A stretch of 58,850 bases of DNA from Lachnospiraceae bacterium (GCA_016283275.1 JAEEMP010000016.1:1-58850); one strand, 5' to 3'. Positions 1 through 9,944 are shown, numbered from the stretch's first letter. The notes: a model not told the origin generated them from the letters alone. Made by a program: numbers and translations.

Positions 1-107
1 ACATCTTCAGGGCATCTTCTGATCAATTCATCAAGTAGCCTAAAAGAATTCGGCCCCATCAAGTATTCCTTTGTAAAGTATTTCTTATACTTTTCTATAC
101 TCCCCAT
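1..107 (-). CDS. Putative class I SAM-dependent methyltransferase (N-terminal fragment, cut by window edge)
   Basis: Only the first 35 codons are inside the window. The ATG at 107-105 is preceded by a good GGAGG ribosome binding site. The visible protein begins MGSIEKYKKYFTKEYLMGPN and continues with a leucine/aspartate-rich helix (SFRLLDELIRRCPEDV). The segment YFTKEYLMGPNS followed by LLDEL resembles the start of small class I methyltransferases common in Clostridia, but the SAM-binding motifs lie outside the window. The family call is therefore tentative; that this is a real gene is much safer because start, RBS and an upstream promoter agree. Confidence 0.5.
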   Translation of the reverse strand, partial: MGSIEKYKKYFTKEYLMGPNSFRLLDELIRRCPED

Positions 108-178
108 ACACTTCACCCTCCATAGCGAGTTTTACTGTAAGTTAAAAAGTTACTCAACACGCTCAAAAATCAGCATTT

Positions 179-207
179 ATTATATCATAATGTCTGTTAT
201 TTTTGAA
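179..207 (-). promoter_or_regulatory. Promoter of the leftmost (methyltransferase-like) gene
   Basis: On the minus strand a TTCAAA -35 element is followed after 17 bases by TATAAT, itself preceded by TG (extended -10, TGATATAAT). It would start transcription near 172 and give a leader of about 65 bases ahead of the ATG at 107. This is a consensus-match call only. Confidence 0.6.
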
Positions 208-304
208 CCGAAATCTCACCATCTTTCTTAGGTACTGTACATTCACAATACCTAATGCGATGTGTACACCGTAGCCGCTCCCCGTAACCCCCTCCCAAAA
301 AGTC

Positions 305-340
305 GAAAAACACAAAATCAGCGCCCCATGCGAGGCGCTG
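305..340 (-). terminator. Rho-independent terminator downstream of topA
   Basis: CAGCGCC at 319-325 pairs with GGCGCTG at 334-340, giving a 7-bp GC-rich stem with an 8-base loop. In the minus direction it is followed by ATTTTGTGTTTTT. It lies 28 bases past the topA stop codon. Confidence 0.6.
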
Positions 341-368
341 ACATAAACCATCTGCTTTTTATCCCTTA

Positions 369-2363
369 TTACTGATTTTCCTTCTTGGGTCTTTGCCATA
401 CCATGTAATCACATTCCGGATTGTCGATGCAGCCGTAATATCTTCTGCCCTTCTTGGTGTGTCTTATTACGATATCCTTACCGCATTTCGGACAGGGCAC
501 ACCGATCTTTTCAAAGAAAGGTTTGGTGTTTCGACATTCGGGGAAACCGGGGCAGCCCAAAAACTTACCGTGAGGGCCGTACTTGATGACCATGTTCCTG
601 CCGCAGTTTTCGCAGACAACATCGGTAACCTCGTCCTGAACCTTAACATGCTCAAGATCCTTTTCTGCTGCTTTAACCGCATTGTCTAGATCGGGATAGA
701 AATTCTCGACAACAGTCTTCCACTTGATCGAACCGTCACCTATACCGTCAAGCAAGGCTTCCATGTTGGCCGTAAAATTAACATCCACGATCGATGAAAA
801 AGCATCAAGCATCATCTTGTTGACCACTTCGCCAAGATCGGTCACAAAAATGTTCTTTCCTTCCTTGGTGACATAGTGTCTTGCAAGAATTGTCGTGATC
901 GTAGGCGCATATGTACTCGGGCGTCCGATTCCCAGATCTTCAAGCGCTCTTACCAGGGAAGCTTCCGTATAATGAGCGGGCGGCTGGGTAAAATGCTGCT
1001 TTTCCTCAATATTTTCAACCTTAAGTTTTGTCTTTTCACCTATGTTGCCCGAGAAAACATTCTTGTCGGCTTCATCGGCCACGGAACTGTCTTCTTCGGA
1101 CTCCATATATATACTCATAAAACCGTCAAAGACAAGTTTTGACGCGGTCATGGTAAACATATGCTTATCACAGTTTAACTTGACGTTTGTGGCCTCATAA
1201 AGCGCATCGCGCATACGGCTTGCCACAAACCTTTTCCAGATAAGGGTATATAATCTCAACTCATCTCTTGAAAGATACGCTTTCATAACAGACGGAGTAC
1301 GGTTGACATCGGTGGGACGGATCGCTTCGTGAGCATCCTGGATCTTCTGTCCTTCCTTCTTGTCGGGAACGATCTCGCGAAGATAATCGCTTCCGTAATT
1401 GTCTTTGATAAAATCCCTTGCGGGTCCTTCGGCCTCGGCCGATACTCGTGTAGAATCCGTACGAAGATAGGTGATCACACCGAGAGTTTCGGCTCCGATC
1501 TCGATACCTTCATAAAGATGCTGTGCAAGGCGCATTGTCTTCTGTGTGGAGAAATTTAAAGCTTTGCTTGCTTCCTGCTGAAGAGTCGATGTGGTAAACG
1601 GAAGAGGCGCCTTCCTTGATCGTTCGCTCTTCTTAACCTCGCTTACCTTAAAATCCTTACCCTCGATATCCTTTATGACCGCTTTTGTCTCGGCTTCGGA
1701 ATGAAGGTCCTTCTTCTTGCCGTCGGTTCCGTAATACTTGCATGTTAAAGGCTTTGAAATGCCGGATGCCTTTAATACAACATCTATCGACCAGAATTCT
1801 TCGGCCGTAAAATTCTCGATCTCGGCCTCGCGATCGCAGATTATCCTTAAAGCAACGCTCTGCACACGACCTGCGCTCAAACCTCTTTTTACTTTTGCCC
1901 AAAGGATCGGAGATATTCTGTATCCCACCATCCTGTCGAGCATTCTTCGCGTCTGCTGCGCATCTACAAGATCCATGTCGAGTTTTCTTGCGTTTTTAAG
2001 CGATTCCTTGACGGCATTCTTTGTGATTTCATTAAACGTGATCCTGGAAGTCTTCTTCGGATCAAGTTTTAAAGCTTCCATCAAATGCCATGAAATAGCT
2101 TCACCTTCACGGTCAGGGTCGGTTGCGAGATATATCTTGTCAGCTTTCTTGACTTCTTTTCTAAGCTGCGAAAGAACATCGCCCTTTCCTCTTATTGTTA
2201 TATATTTGGGTTCATAATCATGCTCGACGTCAATACCCAAAGAACTTTTGGGAAGGTCTCTCACATGACCGTAGCTTGCAACAACTTCATAATTGCTGCC
2301 CAGAAATTTTTTGATGGTCTTCACCTTCGCGGGTGATTCCACGATTACGAGATTCTTAGCCAT
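369..2363 (-). CDS. topA: DNA topoisomerase I (type IA)
   Basis: Relaxes negative supercoils by transient single-strand cleavage through a 5'-phosphotyrosine. The 664-aa protein starts MAKNLVIVESPAK (Toprim domain) and carries the acidic metal site TDPDREGE at residues 81-88. The catalytic tyrosine lies in GVITYLRTDSTR (Tyr299). Two tetracysteine zinc-ribbon domains finish the protein (CENC...CPGFPEC and CPKC...CIDNPEC), the usual arrangement in Firmicutes, which have fewer than E. coli. An RBS-like GGAG lies just upstream of the ATG. It is followed by its own terminator and preceded by its own promoter; dprA and comM lie upstream on the same strand. Confidence 0.97.
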   Translation of the reverse strand: MAKNLVIVESPAKVKTIKKFLGSNYEVVASYGHVRDLPKSSLGIDVEHDYEPKYITIRGKGDVLSQLRKEVKKADKIYLATDPDREGEAISWHLMEALKLDPKKTSRITFNEITKNAVKESLKNARKLDMDLVDAQQTRRMLDRMVGYRISPILWAKVKRGLSAGRVQSVALRIICDREAEIENFTAEEFWSIDVVLKASGISKPLTCKYYGTDGKKKDLHSEAETKAVIKDIEGKDFKVSEVKKSERSRKAPLPFTTSTLQQEASKALNFSTQKTMRLAQHLYEGIEIGAETLGVITYLRTDSTRVSAEAEGPARDFIKDNYGSDYLREIVPDKKEGQKIQDAHEAIRPTDVNRTPSVMKAYLSRDELRLYTLIWKRFVASRMRDALYEATNVKLNCDKHMFTMTASKLVFDGFMSIYMESEEDSSVADEADKNVFSGNIGEKTKLKVENIEEKQHFTQPPAHYTEASLVRALEDLGIGRPSTYAPTITTILARHYVTKEGKNIFVTDLGEVVNKMMLDAFSSIVDVNFTANMEALLDGIGDGSIKWKTVVENFYPDLDNAVKAAEKDLEHVKVQDEVTDVVCENCGRNMVIKYGPHGKFLGCPGFPECRNTKPFFEKIGVPCPKCGKDIVIRHTKKGRRYYGCIDNPECDYMVWQRPKKENQ

Positions 2364-2435
2364 TTTCCACTCCGTTACGGATATTTAATACCGTTCCCCT
2401 CACAAAAACTTGACTGTCATCGACAATCGTGAAGT

Positions 2436-2464
2436 AATATACACTATATTTTTTAAAGACGCAA
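2436..2464 (-). promoter_or_regulatory. topA promoter
   Basis: On the minus strand TTGCGT (2464-2459) is separated by 17 bases from TATATT (2441-2436). The predicted start near 2430 gives topA a leader of about 65 bases. topA can thus be expressed independently of dprA-comM. Confidence 0.6.
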
Positions 2465-2475
2465 GGTATAAATAA

Positions 2476-3669
2476 TTAAGTTTTGTTTTCAATAAGGTAA
2501 TTTCTCATCGAAAGGATCACGGATGTCGGATTGAATCTTCCCGCTCCCATATTCACCAAAAGTCCTTTAACCGTAAGCATCACACAGGCTTTTACGACAT
2601 CCGGAACACCGAGTCCGCTCTTTGCCGACATCTCATCCGCCGTAAAAGAATTATCGTCCGTATAAATAACGATCTTCTTTTCCTCCAAAGAAAGATCATC
2701 GAATCTTTCAGCTTTCGGCCCTTTATCTTCGGCCTTGATATTCTCTGCCGCATTTTGCGGCTTTCCGTAATTTGTCATTATATCGTTTACAAACTCGTAA
2801 ACATCGGTGATCACTCCCGCCCCCTGCTTTATAAGTTCAAGGCAGCCTCTGCTCGTAGGATCCGTAATGCGCCCCGGAACGGTATATACCTCCCTCCCCT
2901 GCTCAAGCGCCGCATCAACCGTGATCATCGTTCCGCTTTTCTCTCTTGCTTCCACCACACACAGGACATCGGAAAGTCCCGATATTATACGATTCCTTGC
3001 GGCAAAGAATTGCGGTTTCGGTTCGGTGCCCGGCGCAAATTCGGATATGACGCCTCCTCTTTCACATAACCTGTCGTATAAAACCCTTGATTCTCTTGGG
3101 TAGATAACATCCACACCGCCGCCGAGCACAGCAAGCGAGTAGCCGCCCGCGTTTAATGCCGCGATCTGCGAGATCGAATCTATTCCCCGCGCCATACCGC
3201 TCACAAGTGTGATCCTGCTGCCTCCCAGCGCTTCTCCTATCGCATATGCCGCTTTTTCACCGTATTGCGAGCACGCTCTTGCGCCTATCACCGAAACCAC
3301 CGGCCCGCCGGCATGCGGAAAATCCCCCTTTAAAAACAGTGCTATCGGAGCCGACGGGATCTCTTTAAGCTTTTCGGGATAATCTTCCGATTCGAACGGG
3401 ATAAAACTTATCCCGGATCTTATCATCTTTTCATATTCCCGGTCCGGATCGATCTTTTGGCAAAGTTCAAGCCTTTCGATCTGTTTTTTTGTAAACACTC
3501 CGGCCTTTTCCCATCTGTCGGCCCCCGCACAGAAAAGTTCCTTCGGCGAATTAAATACATTCTGGATCTTTGCGTATGTGCGCATTCCTATATCCGATAC
3601 CAGACTCATCCAGTAAAAATACGGTAACTGTTCTTTTTCTTTGTTGTATACTGCTTTAAATATCCCCAT
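2476..3669 (-). CDS. dprA: DNA-processing protein DprA
   Basis: Binds incoming single-stranded DNA during transformation and loads RecA on it. The 397-aa protein has a short helical N-terminal domain and then a Rossmann-like DprA core. The core carries the diagnostic run SGMARGIDSISQ near residues 157-168, followed by AVLGGGVDVIYP and ARNRIISGLSD. A C-terminal segment of about 70 residues fits the usual winged-helix (DML1-like) domain. The ATG at 3669 is preferred over an in-frame TTG at 3675 because GGGAGG sits 7 bases before it. The upstream comM stop codon overlaps this region, so the two genes are translationally coupled. Confidence 0.94.
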   Translation of the reverse strand: MGIFKAVYNKEKEQLPYFYWMSLVSDIGMRTYAKIQNVFNSPKELFCAGADRWEKAGVFTKKQIERLELCQKIDPDREYEKMIRSGISFIPFESEDYPEKLKEIPSAPIALFLKGDFPHAGGPVVSVIGARACSQYGEKAAYAIGEALGGSRITLVSGMARGIDSISQIAALNAGGYSLAVLGGGVDVIYPRESRVLYDRLCERGGVISEFAPGTEPKPQFFAARNRIISGLSDVLCVVEAREKSGTMITVDAALEQGREVYTVPGRITDPTSRGCLELIKQGAGVITDVYEFVNDIMTNYGKPQNAAENIKAEDKGPKAERFDDLSLEEKKIVIYTDDNSFTADEMSAKSGLGVPDVVKACVMLTVKGLLVNMGAGRFNPTSVILSMRNYLIENKT

Positions 3670-3671
3670 GG

Positions 3672-5213
3672 TCAACCTCCCAGATAATCGGGAAAGCGGT
3701 AACAGGCCGCTTCCGCCAAATGCTTAACGGTTACATCGGCGTCCCCGTCGTAATCGGCTATCGTGCGTGATACTCTCAATAATTTGTACAAAGAACGCAT
3801 CGAAAGCTTCATGCTCTCATAAAGTGAATTCACAAAATCGGTCTCATTAACACCGAGCGGCACATACTTTGCAATTTTCGCCCCCGGAAGTTCTGCGTTG
3901 AATTTGAAATTTTCATCCTTATACCTTTCTTTTTGCCTGTTTACGGCGGCTTCAACCTTCTTTCTTATTTCGGCGCTCGTTTCGCGCAAACCGTGTTCCG
4001 CCGAAATCTCTGAAGGATCCATCCTTGAGACTTCAACGCAAATGTCGATCCTGTCGAGTATCGGTCCCGAGATCCTCGATAAATATCTCGAAATCTGGAC
4101 TTCCGTACACTTACACCTGCTCCTGTCCGGAAAGAATCCGCACGGACAGGGATTCATGGCGCCCACGAGCATGAATCCCGCCGGATATGTAAGAGTCTGT
4201 CTCGCTCTTGATACAGTTATCGTGCCGTCCTCAAGCGGCTGTCTTAACATATCGATGGTTTCACGTTTAAATTCGGGCATTTCATCAAGAAACAGTATCC
4301 CTTTATGACTTAAGCTCACAAGACCGGGCTTTGCAAGAGGCCCCCCTCCGACGATCGACTGAGCGGAAGCTCCGTGATGAGGGCTCCAGAATGGTCTTCT
4401 TTTTACAAACGGCAGATTTTTGGTAAGCTTACCCGCCACTGAATATACAGTCGTGATCTCAAGACATTCTTCATATGACATCTCGGGCATGATGCCGGGT
4501 ATGCGCTTTGCAATGAGCGACTTTCCTGAACCTGGCGGTCCCGTCATCAAAAAATGATGAAATCCCGATGCCGCTATCTTGGCAGCTCTTTTTACGTTTT
4601 CCTGCCCGATCACATCCGAAAAATCCGGAATATCGCCGGTTTCCGCATTGCCAAGGTCGCAGGCTGTCCTGTATGGTTTTGCGGCTTCTTCAAAATATTT
4701 CCCGCCCAAAGCCAAAAGCCCCATAGTCTCGCTCAATGTATCCACGGGAATGATGTCTATGCCTCTTATAAGCGCGCCCTCGGCCGCATTGTCCTTAGGA
4801 AGGATCACACGCTCAAAGCCCTTTTCCCGTGCCATTTTTACAATAGGAAGGATCCCTCTTACGGGGCGGATCTCACCGTCAAGAGACAGTTCTCCTATCA
4901 CAAGTGTTTTTTCGGGAACAAACTCCGGGATATACCCGTACACACCGAGTATTGCCACAGCAATCGGAAGATCGAAAGCCGAACCCGATTTGTGCTCATC
5001 GGCGGGAGAAAGATTGATCGTGATCTTCATCGCCGGAAGATTGATGCCGTTATTTTTTAGGGAAACTCTTACGCGGTTGCCCGCTTCTTTGACTTCGCTT
5101 GCCAAAAGACCGATCATTTCAATACCGGGGAGACCCGGCGACGCATCAACCTCCACGGTTATAAGGTCGCCGAAAATACCTCCGACTCTGCCGGAGTAAA
5201 CCTTGTATACCAT
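3672..5213 (-). CDS. comM: YifB/ComM-family AAA+ ATPase (Mg-chelatase-like)
   Basis: ComM is a hexameric branch-migration helicase that helps integrate transforming DNA. The protein is 513 aa. Residues 1-170 are the Lon-protease-like fold (SPADEHKSGSAFDLPIA). The AAA+ module has Walker A GPPGSGKS at 225-232 and Walker B ILFLDEMPEF near 305. A cysteine-containing insert (NPCPCGFFPDRSRCKC) and the C-terminal Mg-chelatase domain follow. RBS GAGG precedes the ATG. The gene ends within the dprA RBS, so comM-dprA is a two-gene competence-type operon. No comE-type uptake genes are in the window. Confidence 0.94.
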   Translation of the reverse strand: MVYKVYSGRVGGIFGDLITVEVDASPGLPGIEMIGLLASEVKEAGNRVRVSLKNNGINLPAMKITINLSPADEHKSGSAFDLPIAVAILGVYGYIPEFVPEKTLVIGELSLDGEIRPVRGILPIVKMAREKGFERVILPKDNAAEGALIRGIDIIPVDTLSETMGLLALGGKYFEEAAKPYRTACDLGNAETGDIPDFSDVIGQENVKRAAKIAASGFHHFLMTGPPGSGKSLIAKRIPGIMPEMSYEECLEITTVYSVAGKLTKNLPFVKRRPFWSPHHGASAQSIVGGGPLAKPGLVSLSHKGILFLDEMPEFKRETIDMLRQPLEDGTITVSRARQTLTYPAGFMLVGAMNPCPCGFFPDRSRCKCTEVQISRYLSRISGPILDRIDICVEVSRMDPSEISAEHGLRETSAEIRKKVEAAVNRQKERYKDENFKFNAELPGAKIAKYVPLGVNETDFVNSLYESMKLSMRSLYKLLRVSRTIADYDGDADVTVKHLAEAACYRFPDYLGG

Positions 5214-5260
5214 ATTTACCTCGTCTTCTCTCCCTGAAGCAAACGATAAGATAAAAGAAG

Positions 5261-5299
5261 AAAAAAAGAAGCTTCACGGTCTAAACCATGAAGCTTTTG
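5261..5299 (-). terminator. Terminator after the HD-GYP-like gene
   Basis: AAGCTTCA (5269-5276) pairs with TGAAGCTT (5289-5296), extended inside by GGT/ACC. On the minus strand it is followed by CTTTTTTTC. Convincing for the gene ending at 5354. Confidence 0.75.
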
Positions 5300-5353
5300 A
5301 TTTAAACTAAACAAATATTAACTTTGCGATACGCATGGGTCAATATGGCAAAA

Positions 5354-6448
5354 TCACGAAAATGTAAACTTCTTTAATGCGTCTTCGTCCATTACATATC
5401 GATTATCCATGGTTTTCATGATGTCAGCGATCTCAAGATCGTCGAACAATCTTCTGTCGGAAAGATCGACGATCTGGTTGCTTGAAAATACAAGCACCAT
5501 CGGCCTTAATACATCCTGCGCGTTGACCGAAAGAACGAGGGCCTTCTCGCCGCTCGTAAGCTCAACACTTGTGCCCGGAGCAAGTATGTTTATCGAATTC
5601 ACCAAAGCTTCAACAGCCTTCGGATGGAAGATCTCCGGATGTCCCACAAGATGTCTCAACGCTTCGACCTCGCTTCTGGGGCCTTCATTGGCATCCATAG
5701 CCGTCATCGAATCATATACTTCCGCAACTATCATGATTCTTGCACCCGTAACAAGCTTCTGCTTTTCGGTGATCTTGCCTTCCTTAAACTCGGCAAGAAT
5801 TCTCTGGGTCTGCTGGCTTATACGGCGTATATTGGGATTGGCGCTGAATACACTGTCAAGAAGGTCAAAACCATTGGCCTGACTTGCTTCGAGTATTTCA
5901 TCTATCTTTTCTTCCGTTTCACCTTTAAGCAAAGAATCGGGAACCATAAGCTTTCCTATATCGTGCACAATGCAAGCGGTAATGCAGTCTTCGATCTCAT
6001 CGACCTGCACATTCATCTTATGGCACATCATAGCGGAGAGAATGGCCACATTTAACGAATGCTTGTACACATAATCCTCCCGGCTTCGAAGATTCTGCGT
6101 AAAATTGATCTTTCTGTTAAGATGACCGTAATTTTTTACGACAGCGGCCACGATCGTATCGAGCTTCTTGGTGCGCTTTGAATTGATGATCTCTCTTAAC
6201 TCTTCTTCTATTGCATAAACCTGGATCGTCTGGAAACGTTCGAACTCGATGTCGTCCTCGCTCATGGGCGGGCAAGGCTCGGCAGGTTCAAGAATAAAGA
6301 TACCTATAAGACCGAAATTCTTAATACTGTTTATGGCAGCATCGGTAAGCTTCGAATCTCTTTCATACAAAAGAACGCCCTTCTTGTTGTAAATAGGACG
6401 CGCGATTCTCATTCCGTTCCTAAGGTCCGCTGTTTTTACAAATTTCAT
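5354..6448 (-). CDS. HD-domain protein with degenerate HD-GYP motif
   Basis: 364 aa, starting at the ATG at 6448, which has RBS GAGGGG; a longer in-frame start has none. The N-terminal ~100 residues resemble the region found before many HD-GYP domains (LRNGMRIARPIYNKKGVLLY). The HD part is recognisable: His130 in VYKHSLNVAIL, then VHDIGK with His162/Asp163, and the later AEVYDSMTA aspartate (Asp246). However, the HHE and GYP signatures of active c-di-GMP phosphodiesterases are absent: that stretch reads SQQTQRILAEFKEG. A small beta-rich C-terminal domain ends the protein. It may bind rather than cleave a cyclic dinucleotide, or act on another phosphate ester. It is flanked by terminators on its downstream side. 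Confidence 0.8.
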   Translation of the reverse strand: MKFVKTADLRNGMRIARPIYNKKGVLLYERDSKLTDAAINSIKNFGLIGIFILEPAEPCPPMSEDDIEFERFQTIQVYAIEEELREIINSKRTKKLDTIVAAVVKNYGHLNRKINFTQNLRSREDYVYKHSLNVAILSAMMCHKMNVQVDEIEDCITACIVHDIGKLMVPDSLLKGETEEKIDEILEASQANGFDLLDSVFSANPNIRRISQQTQRILAEFKEGKITEKQKLVTGARIMIVAEVYDSMTAMDANEGPRSEVEALRHLVGHPEIFHPKAVEALVNSINILAPGTSVELTSGEKALVLSVNAQDVLRPMVLVFSSNQIVDLSDRRLFDDLEIADIMKTMDNRYVMDEDALKKFTFS

Positions 6449-6528
6449 AAAGATACCCCTCAAAATACTCTCGCAAATATTATACCTACGATTTACATAA
6501 ATTGTAAACACTTTTTATTATTATTTTA

Positions 6529-7656
6529 TTAAACTAACAGATAATCGGCAAAAACGACGTTCGAAACATCGATGCCGTAATCCGTAAGAAAGATCCTGTC
6601 GCCTTCTTCTTTTATAAGGTTCATCTCTTTCTGCTTTTCGATCACAGACCCGTATATATCATATATATCGGCAGAAAACTCTTCTTTAAACAGAGTCTTC
6701 TTTATGCCTTTCATCATGCGGAGTCCAAGGAACATAAATTCCGCCATCGCATCTTCTTTTGAAAGAAGCGTTATCTCCCTTTCATGATCTCCTTGTATAT
6801 ACCGTTTCAAATCATTGTGCATCTGATATCTTTTACTGCCGTCAAACGATGCGGCCGCAAGTCCAAACCCCATATACGGCTTTCGTTCCCAGTAACCTGT
6901 ATTGTGCCTGCATTCTTTTCCCGAAACGGCATAATTCGATATCTCGTAGCGCATATATCCGGCCTTACCGAGAACTTCCTTTGTTGCGTAATACATTTTC
7001 CTTTCCGTATCTTCGTCGGGAAGGCCTTTATTATCCTTATATCTTTCAAAAAACGGCGTTCCTTCTTCTATTATCAAACTGTAGGCGCTTATGTGCGACG
7101 GCTTAAGCCTCGCAACCGTATTAAGCGTATTAAGATATGTTTCAAGGGTCTGTCCCGGAAGCGCACTCATGATATCGATGTTTACATTATCAAACCCCGC
7201 TTTATATACATCGTCGTAAGTCCGTAAAAAGTCGTTAAAGTCGTGCGGACGCCCCAGGATCTTAAGTTCACGGTCATCGGCGGACTGAAGGCCTATGCTT
7301 ACACGGTTTATGCCTGCGGATCTGTATGTTCTTATCTTCTCAATATCCGCGGAAGCGGGATTTAATTCTATCGATATCTCCGCTTCCGAAGACACTTTAT
7401 ATCTTGACCTTAACGTATCGAGCACGCGTAAGATCTCATAAGCATCTGCTATCCCCGGCGTCCCGCCGCCGAAAAAAACGGAGTCAACGGGCATATCCGC
7501 TCCTGACTCCGCATTAAGTTCAATTTCTTTTATCAAACTGTCAAAATAGGCATGCTTTACCGTGTCGTCGCATGCAAAAGAAACAAAGTCGCAATAATCG
7601 CACTTTTTCACACAGAAGGGTATATGAACATAGATCTCACTGTTCTTAATCTTCAT
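6529..7656 (-). CDS. hemW: Radical SAM heme chaperone HemW (coproporphyrinogen-oxidase-like)
   Basis: HemW binds heme and inserts it into target proteins; it is often annotated as oxygen-independent coproporphyrinogen III oxidase. The protein is 375 aa from the ATG at 7656. The radical SAM triad is Cys15, Cys19 and Cys22 ([14 protein letters not shown]). The family signatures [21 protein letters not shown] and DIMSALPGQ are present, and a HemN C-terminal domain ends the protein. True HemN has an additional N-terminal region that is absent here. An in-frame GTG lies upstream at 7671. The gene overlaps the end of lepA by 11 bases, the classical lepA-hemW order in Firmicutes. Confidence 0.92.
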   Translation of the reverse strand: MKIKNSEIYVHIPFCVKKCDYCDFVSFACDDTVKHAYFDSLIKEIELNAESGADMPVDSVFFGGGTPGIADAYEILRVLDTLRSRYKVSSEAEISIELNPASADIEKIRTYRSAGINRVSIGLQSADDRELKILGRPHDFNDFLRTYDDVYKAGFDNVNIDIMSALPGQTLETYLNTLNTVARLKPSHISAYSLIIEEGTPFFERYKDNKGLPDEDTERKMYYATKEVLGKAGYMRYEISNYAVSGKECRHNTGYWERKPYMGFGLAAASFDGSKRYQMHNDLKRYIQGDHEREITLLSKEDAMAEFMFLGLRMMKGIKKTLFKEEFSADIYDIYGSVIEKQKEMNLIKEEGDRIFLTDYGIDVSNVVFADYLLV

Positions 7657-9451
7657 CGAGTTTAAGTACACTCATAAACGCCTGCTGAGGAATTTCCACA
7701 TTTCCTATCTGGCGCATACGCTTCTTTCCTTCTTTTTGTTTTTCCAAAAGCTTTTTCTTACGTGAAATATCACCGCCGTAACACTTTGCGAGCACATCCT
7801 TACGCATCGCTTTTACAGTCTCCCTGGCGATAATCTTCCCGCCCACTGCAGCCTGAATGGGGATCTCAAACAAGTGCCTCGGGATCTCATCCTTTAACTT
7901 TTCGCACATCTTGCGGCCGCGTTCATAGGCGCTGTCCTTAAACACTATAAACGAAAGCGCATCCACTTCTTCACGGTTTATAAGTATATCAAGCTTCACA
8001 AGTTCCGATCTTTCGTAGCCTTTAAGCTCATAGTCAAAAGAAGCATAGCCTCTGGACCGGCTCTTCAACGCGTCAAAGAAATCATAAATGATCTCGTTTA
8101 ACGGAAGTTCATATTTGATCAACGCCCTTGTGGACTCAATATATTCCATACTCTTATAACGGCCTCTTCGCTGCTGGCAGAGTTCCATTATCGAACCCAC
8201 AAATTCGGTCGTGACCATGATCTCCGCATTGACCATCGGCTCTTCCATATAATCGATCTCGGAAGGATCCGGAAGATTTGTGGGATTTGTAAGTTCTATC
8301 ATATCACCGTTTGTCTTGTGGACTCTGTACACAACACCGGGAGCTGTCGTTACAAGATCGAGATTATATTCCCTTTCAAGTCTCTCCTGTATGATCTCAA
8401 GATGCAAAAGTCCCAAAAATCCGCACCTGAATCCGAAGCCCAGAGCAACGGATGTCTCCGGCTCAAAGAAAAGCGAAGCATCGTTTAGCTGGAGTTTTTC
8501 GAGGGCATCTCTTAAATCCGGATATTTTGCTCCGTCAGCCGGATATACGCCGCAAAATACCATCGATTGAACCTTTTTATAGCCCGGCAATGCTTCCTTG
8601 CAGGGATTCTCTGCATTCGTAACAGTATCGCCGACAGCCGTATCCCTTACATTTTTAATGGATGCGGTAATATATCCTACGGTGCCCGCGGTAAGTTCTT
8701 CACAGGGGATAAACTGTCCCGCACCGAAATAGCCGACTTCCACTACTTCGGCGGTCGCACCCGTAGCCATCATCTTTATGGGCGTACCCTTTTTTACCGT
8801 TCCGTTCTTTATCCTTACAAATACGATCACGCCCTTGTACGAATCGTAAAGCGAGTCAAAGATAAGAGCCTGCAGCGGTGCACTGCTGTCGCCTTTGGGC
8901 GCCGGGATCTTATTGACTATCGCTTCAAGGACCTGATCAATGTTTATACCGTTCTTGGCGGATATGAGCGGCGCATCTTCGGCCTCTATGCCGATGACAT
9001 CCTCGATCTCGGCAATGACCTTTTCGGGCTCCGCACTCGGAAGGTCGATCTTATTGATGACCGGGAACACATCAAGGTCATGGTCCAAAGCCAGGTATAC
9101 ATTGGCAAGAGTCTGTGCCTCTATTCCCTGTGCGGCATCAACGACCAGTATCGCCCCGTCGCAGGCGGCCAGCGAACGGCTTACTTCATAATTAAAGTCT
9201 ACGTGGCCGGGAGTGTCTATAAGATTAAATATGTATTCTTCTCCGTTTTTGGCCTTATACACGGTCCTTACGGTCTGCGCCTTAATGGTAATGCCTCTCT
9301 CCCTCTCCAGATCCATGTTGTCAAGGACCTGAGCCTGCATCTCGCGGCTTGTGAGAAGGCCCGTCATCTCGATGATACGGTCGGCAAGAGTGGATTTACC
9401 GTGGTCTATATGTGCTATAATGCAAAAATTTCTTATATGATCCTGATTCAA
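7646..9451 (-). CDS. lepA: Translation elongation factor 4 (LepA), ribosome back-translocase GTPase
   Basis: 601 aa, full length. G1 is AHIDHGKST (13-21), G3 is DTPGH, and G4 is NKID. The EF4-specific C-terminal domain runs to [17 protein letters not shown]; the middle segment [15 protein letters not shown] is typical. Initiation is at TTG (9451-9449), preceded by AAAGGA about 8 bases upstream; no closer ATG exists. It is divergent from rpsT, a neighbourhood conserved in many Firmicutes, and overlaps hemW downstream. A TATAAT-like element (about 9470) lies just ahead of the RBS, so the leader would be very short. Confidence 0.97.
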   Translation of the reverse strand: MNQDHIRNFCIIAHIDHGKSTLADRIIEMTGLLTSREMQAQVLDNMDLERERGITIKAQTVRTVYKAKNGEEYIFNLIDTPGHVDFNYEVSRSLAACDGAILVVDAAQGIEAQTLANVYLALDHDLDVFPVINKIDLPSAEPEKVIAEIEDVIGIEAEDAPLISAKNGINIDQVLEAIVNKIPAPKGDSSAPLQALIFDSLYDSYKGVIVFVRIKNGTVKKGTPIKMMATGATAEVVEVGYFGAGQFIPCEELTAGTVGYITASIKNVRDTAVGDTVTNAENPCKEALPGYKKVQSMVFCGVYPADGAKYPDLRDALEKLQLNDASLFFEPETSVALGFGFRCGFLGLLHLEIIQERLEREYNLDLVTTAPGVVYRVHKTNGDMIELTNPTNLPDPSEIDYMEEPMVNAEIMVTTEFVGSIMELCQQRRGRYKSMEYIESTRALIKYELPLNEIIYDFFDALKSRSRGYASFDYELKGYERSELVKLDILINREEVDALSFIVFKDSAYERGRKMCEKLKDEIPRHLFEIPIQAAVGGKIIARETVKAMRKDVLAKCYGGDISRKKKLLEKQKEGKKRMRQIGNVEIPQQAFMSVLKLDED

Positions 9452-9533
9452 ATTACTGTCCTTTCAGATTATAATGCTTTTAGGATTGTATCATATTTTT
9501 TTGCCCATTCACAGTAACTTTTGATTTTTTCTA

Positions 9534-9565
9534 TTGACAGGGCAATTTCTTTCAACTATTATAAT
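9534..9565 (+). promoter_or_regulatory. rpsT promoter
   Basis: TTGACA at 9534-9539 is followed after 17 bases by TATTAT (9557-9562), overlapping a TATAAT at 9560-9565. Transcription from near 9570 would give an rpsT leader of about 80 bases ahead of the TTG start. Confidence 0.8.
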
Positions 9566-9652
9566 CGAGTGCGTACATTAAATCGTCCGTGTCCGGCATA
9601 ATGTACGACGAACAACATTAACCCGAATCATTCTAAATGGAGGTGTATAGTC

Positions 9653-9916
9653 TTGGCTAACATCAAATCTGCAAAGAAGCGTATCTTAGTTACCCAGACA
9701 AAGGCTGAAAGAAACAAAGCCATCAAGTCCGGTGTAAAGACTGCTATCAAGAAGGTTTATGCAGCTATCGACGCTAATGATCAGGCCGCAGCCAAAGAAG
9801 CATTGACAAATGCTACTTCTGTAATGGATAAGGCTTGTTCAAAGGGTGTTTATCATAAGAACACCGTATCGAGAAAGATTTCCCGTTTAAGCGTTGCTGT
9901 TAACAAAATGGCATAA
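9653..9916 (+). CDS. rpsT: 30S ribosomal protein S20
   Basis: 87 aa, lysine/alanine-rich helical protein with the family start MANIKSAKKRI and the conserved KKVYAAID and NTVSRKISRL segments. S20 binds 16S rRNA in the body of the small subunit. The start codon is TTG, with GGAGG about 10 bases upstream. E. coli rpsT also starts with UUG, where it contributes to autogenous control, so the weak start may be functional here too. Single-gene unit with its own promoter and a strong terminator; divergent from lepA. Confidence 0.97.
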   Translation: MANIKSAKKRILVTQTKAERNKAIKSGVKTAIKKVYAAIDANDQAAAKEALTNATSVMDKACSKGVYHKNTVSRKISRLSVAVNKMA

Positions 9917-9944
9917 ACTTTTAATCATAATCAAAAATAAAACG

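Noticed and set aside
163-399. 78-aa minus-strand frame before the topA end
   Set aside because: Covers the topA terminator and the promoter of the leftmost gene, and overlaps topA out of frame with no RBS.
4579-5199. 206-aa frame opposite comM
   Set aside because: Antisense shadow; comM has all its motifs in frame.
8567-9517. 316-aa plus-strand reading frame opposite lepA
   Set aside because: Mirror of a well-conserved gene; no RBS and no recognisable motifs.
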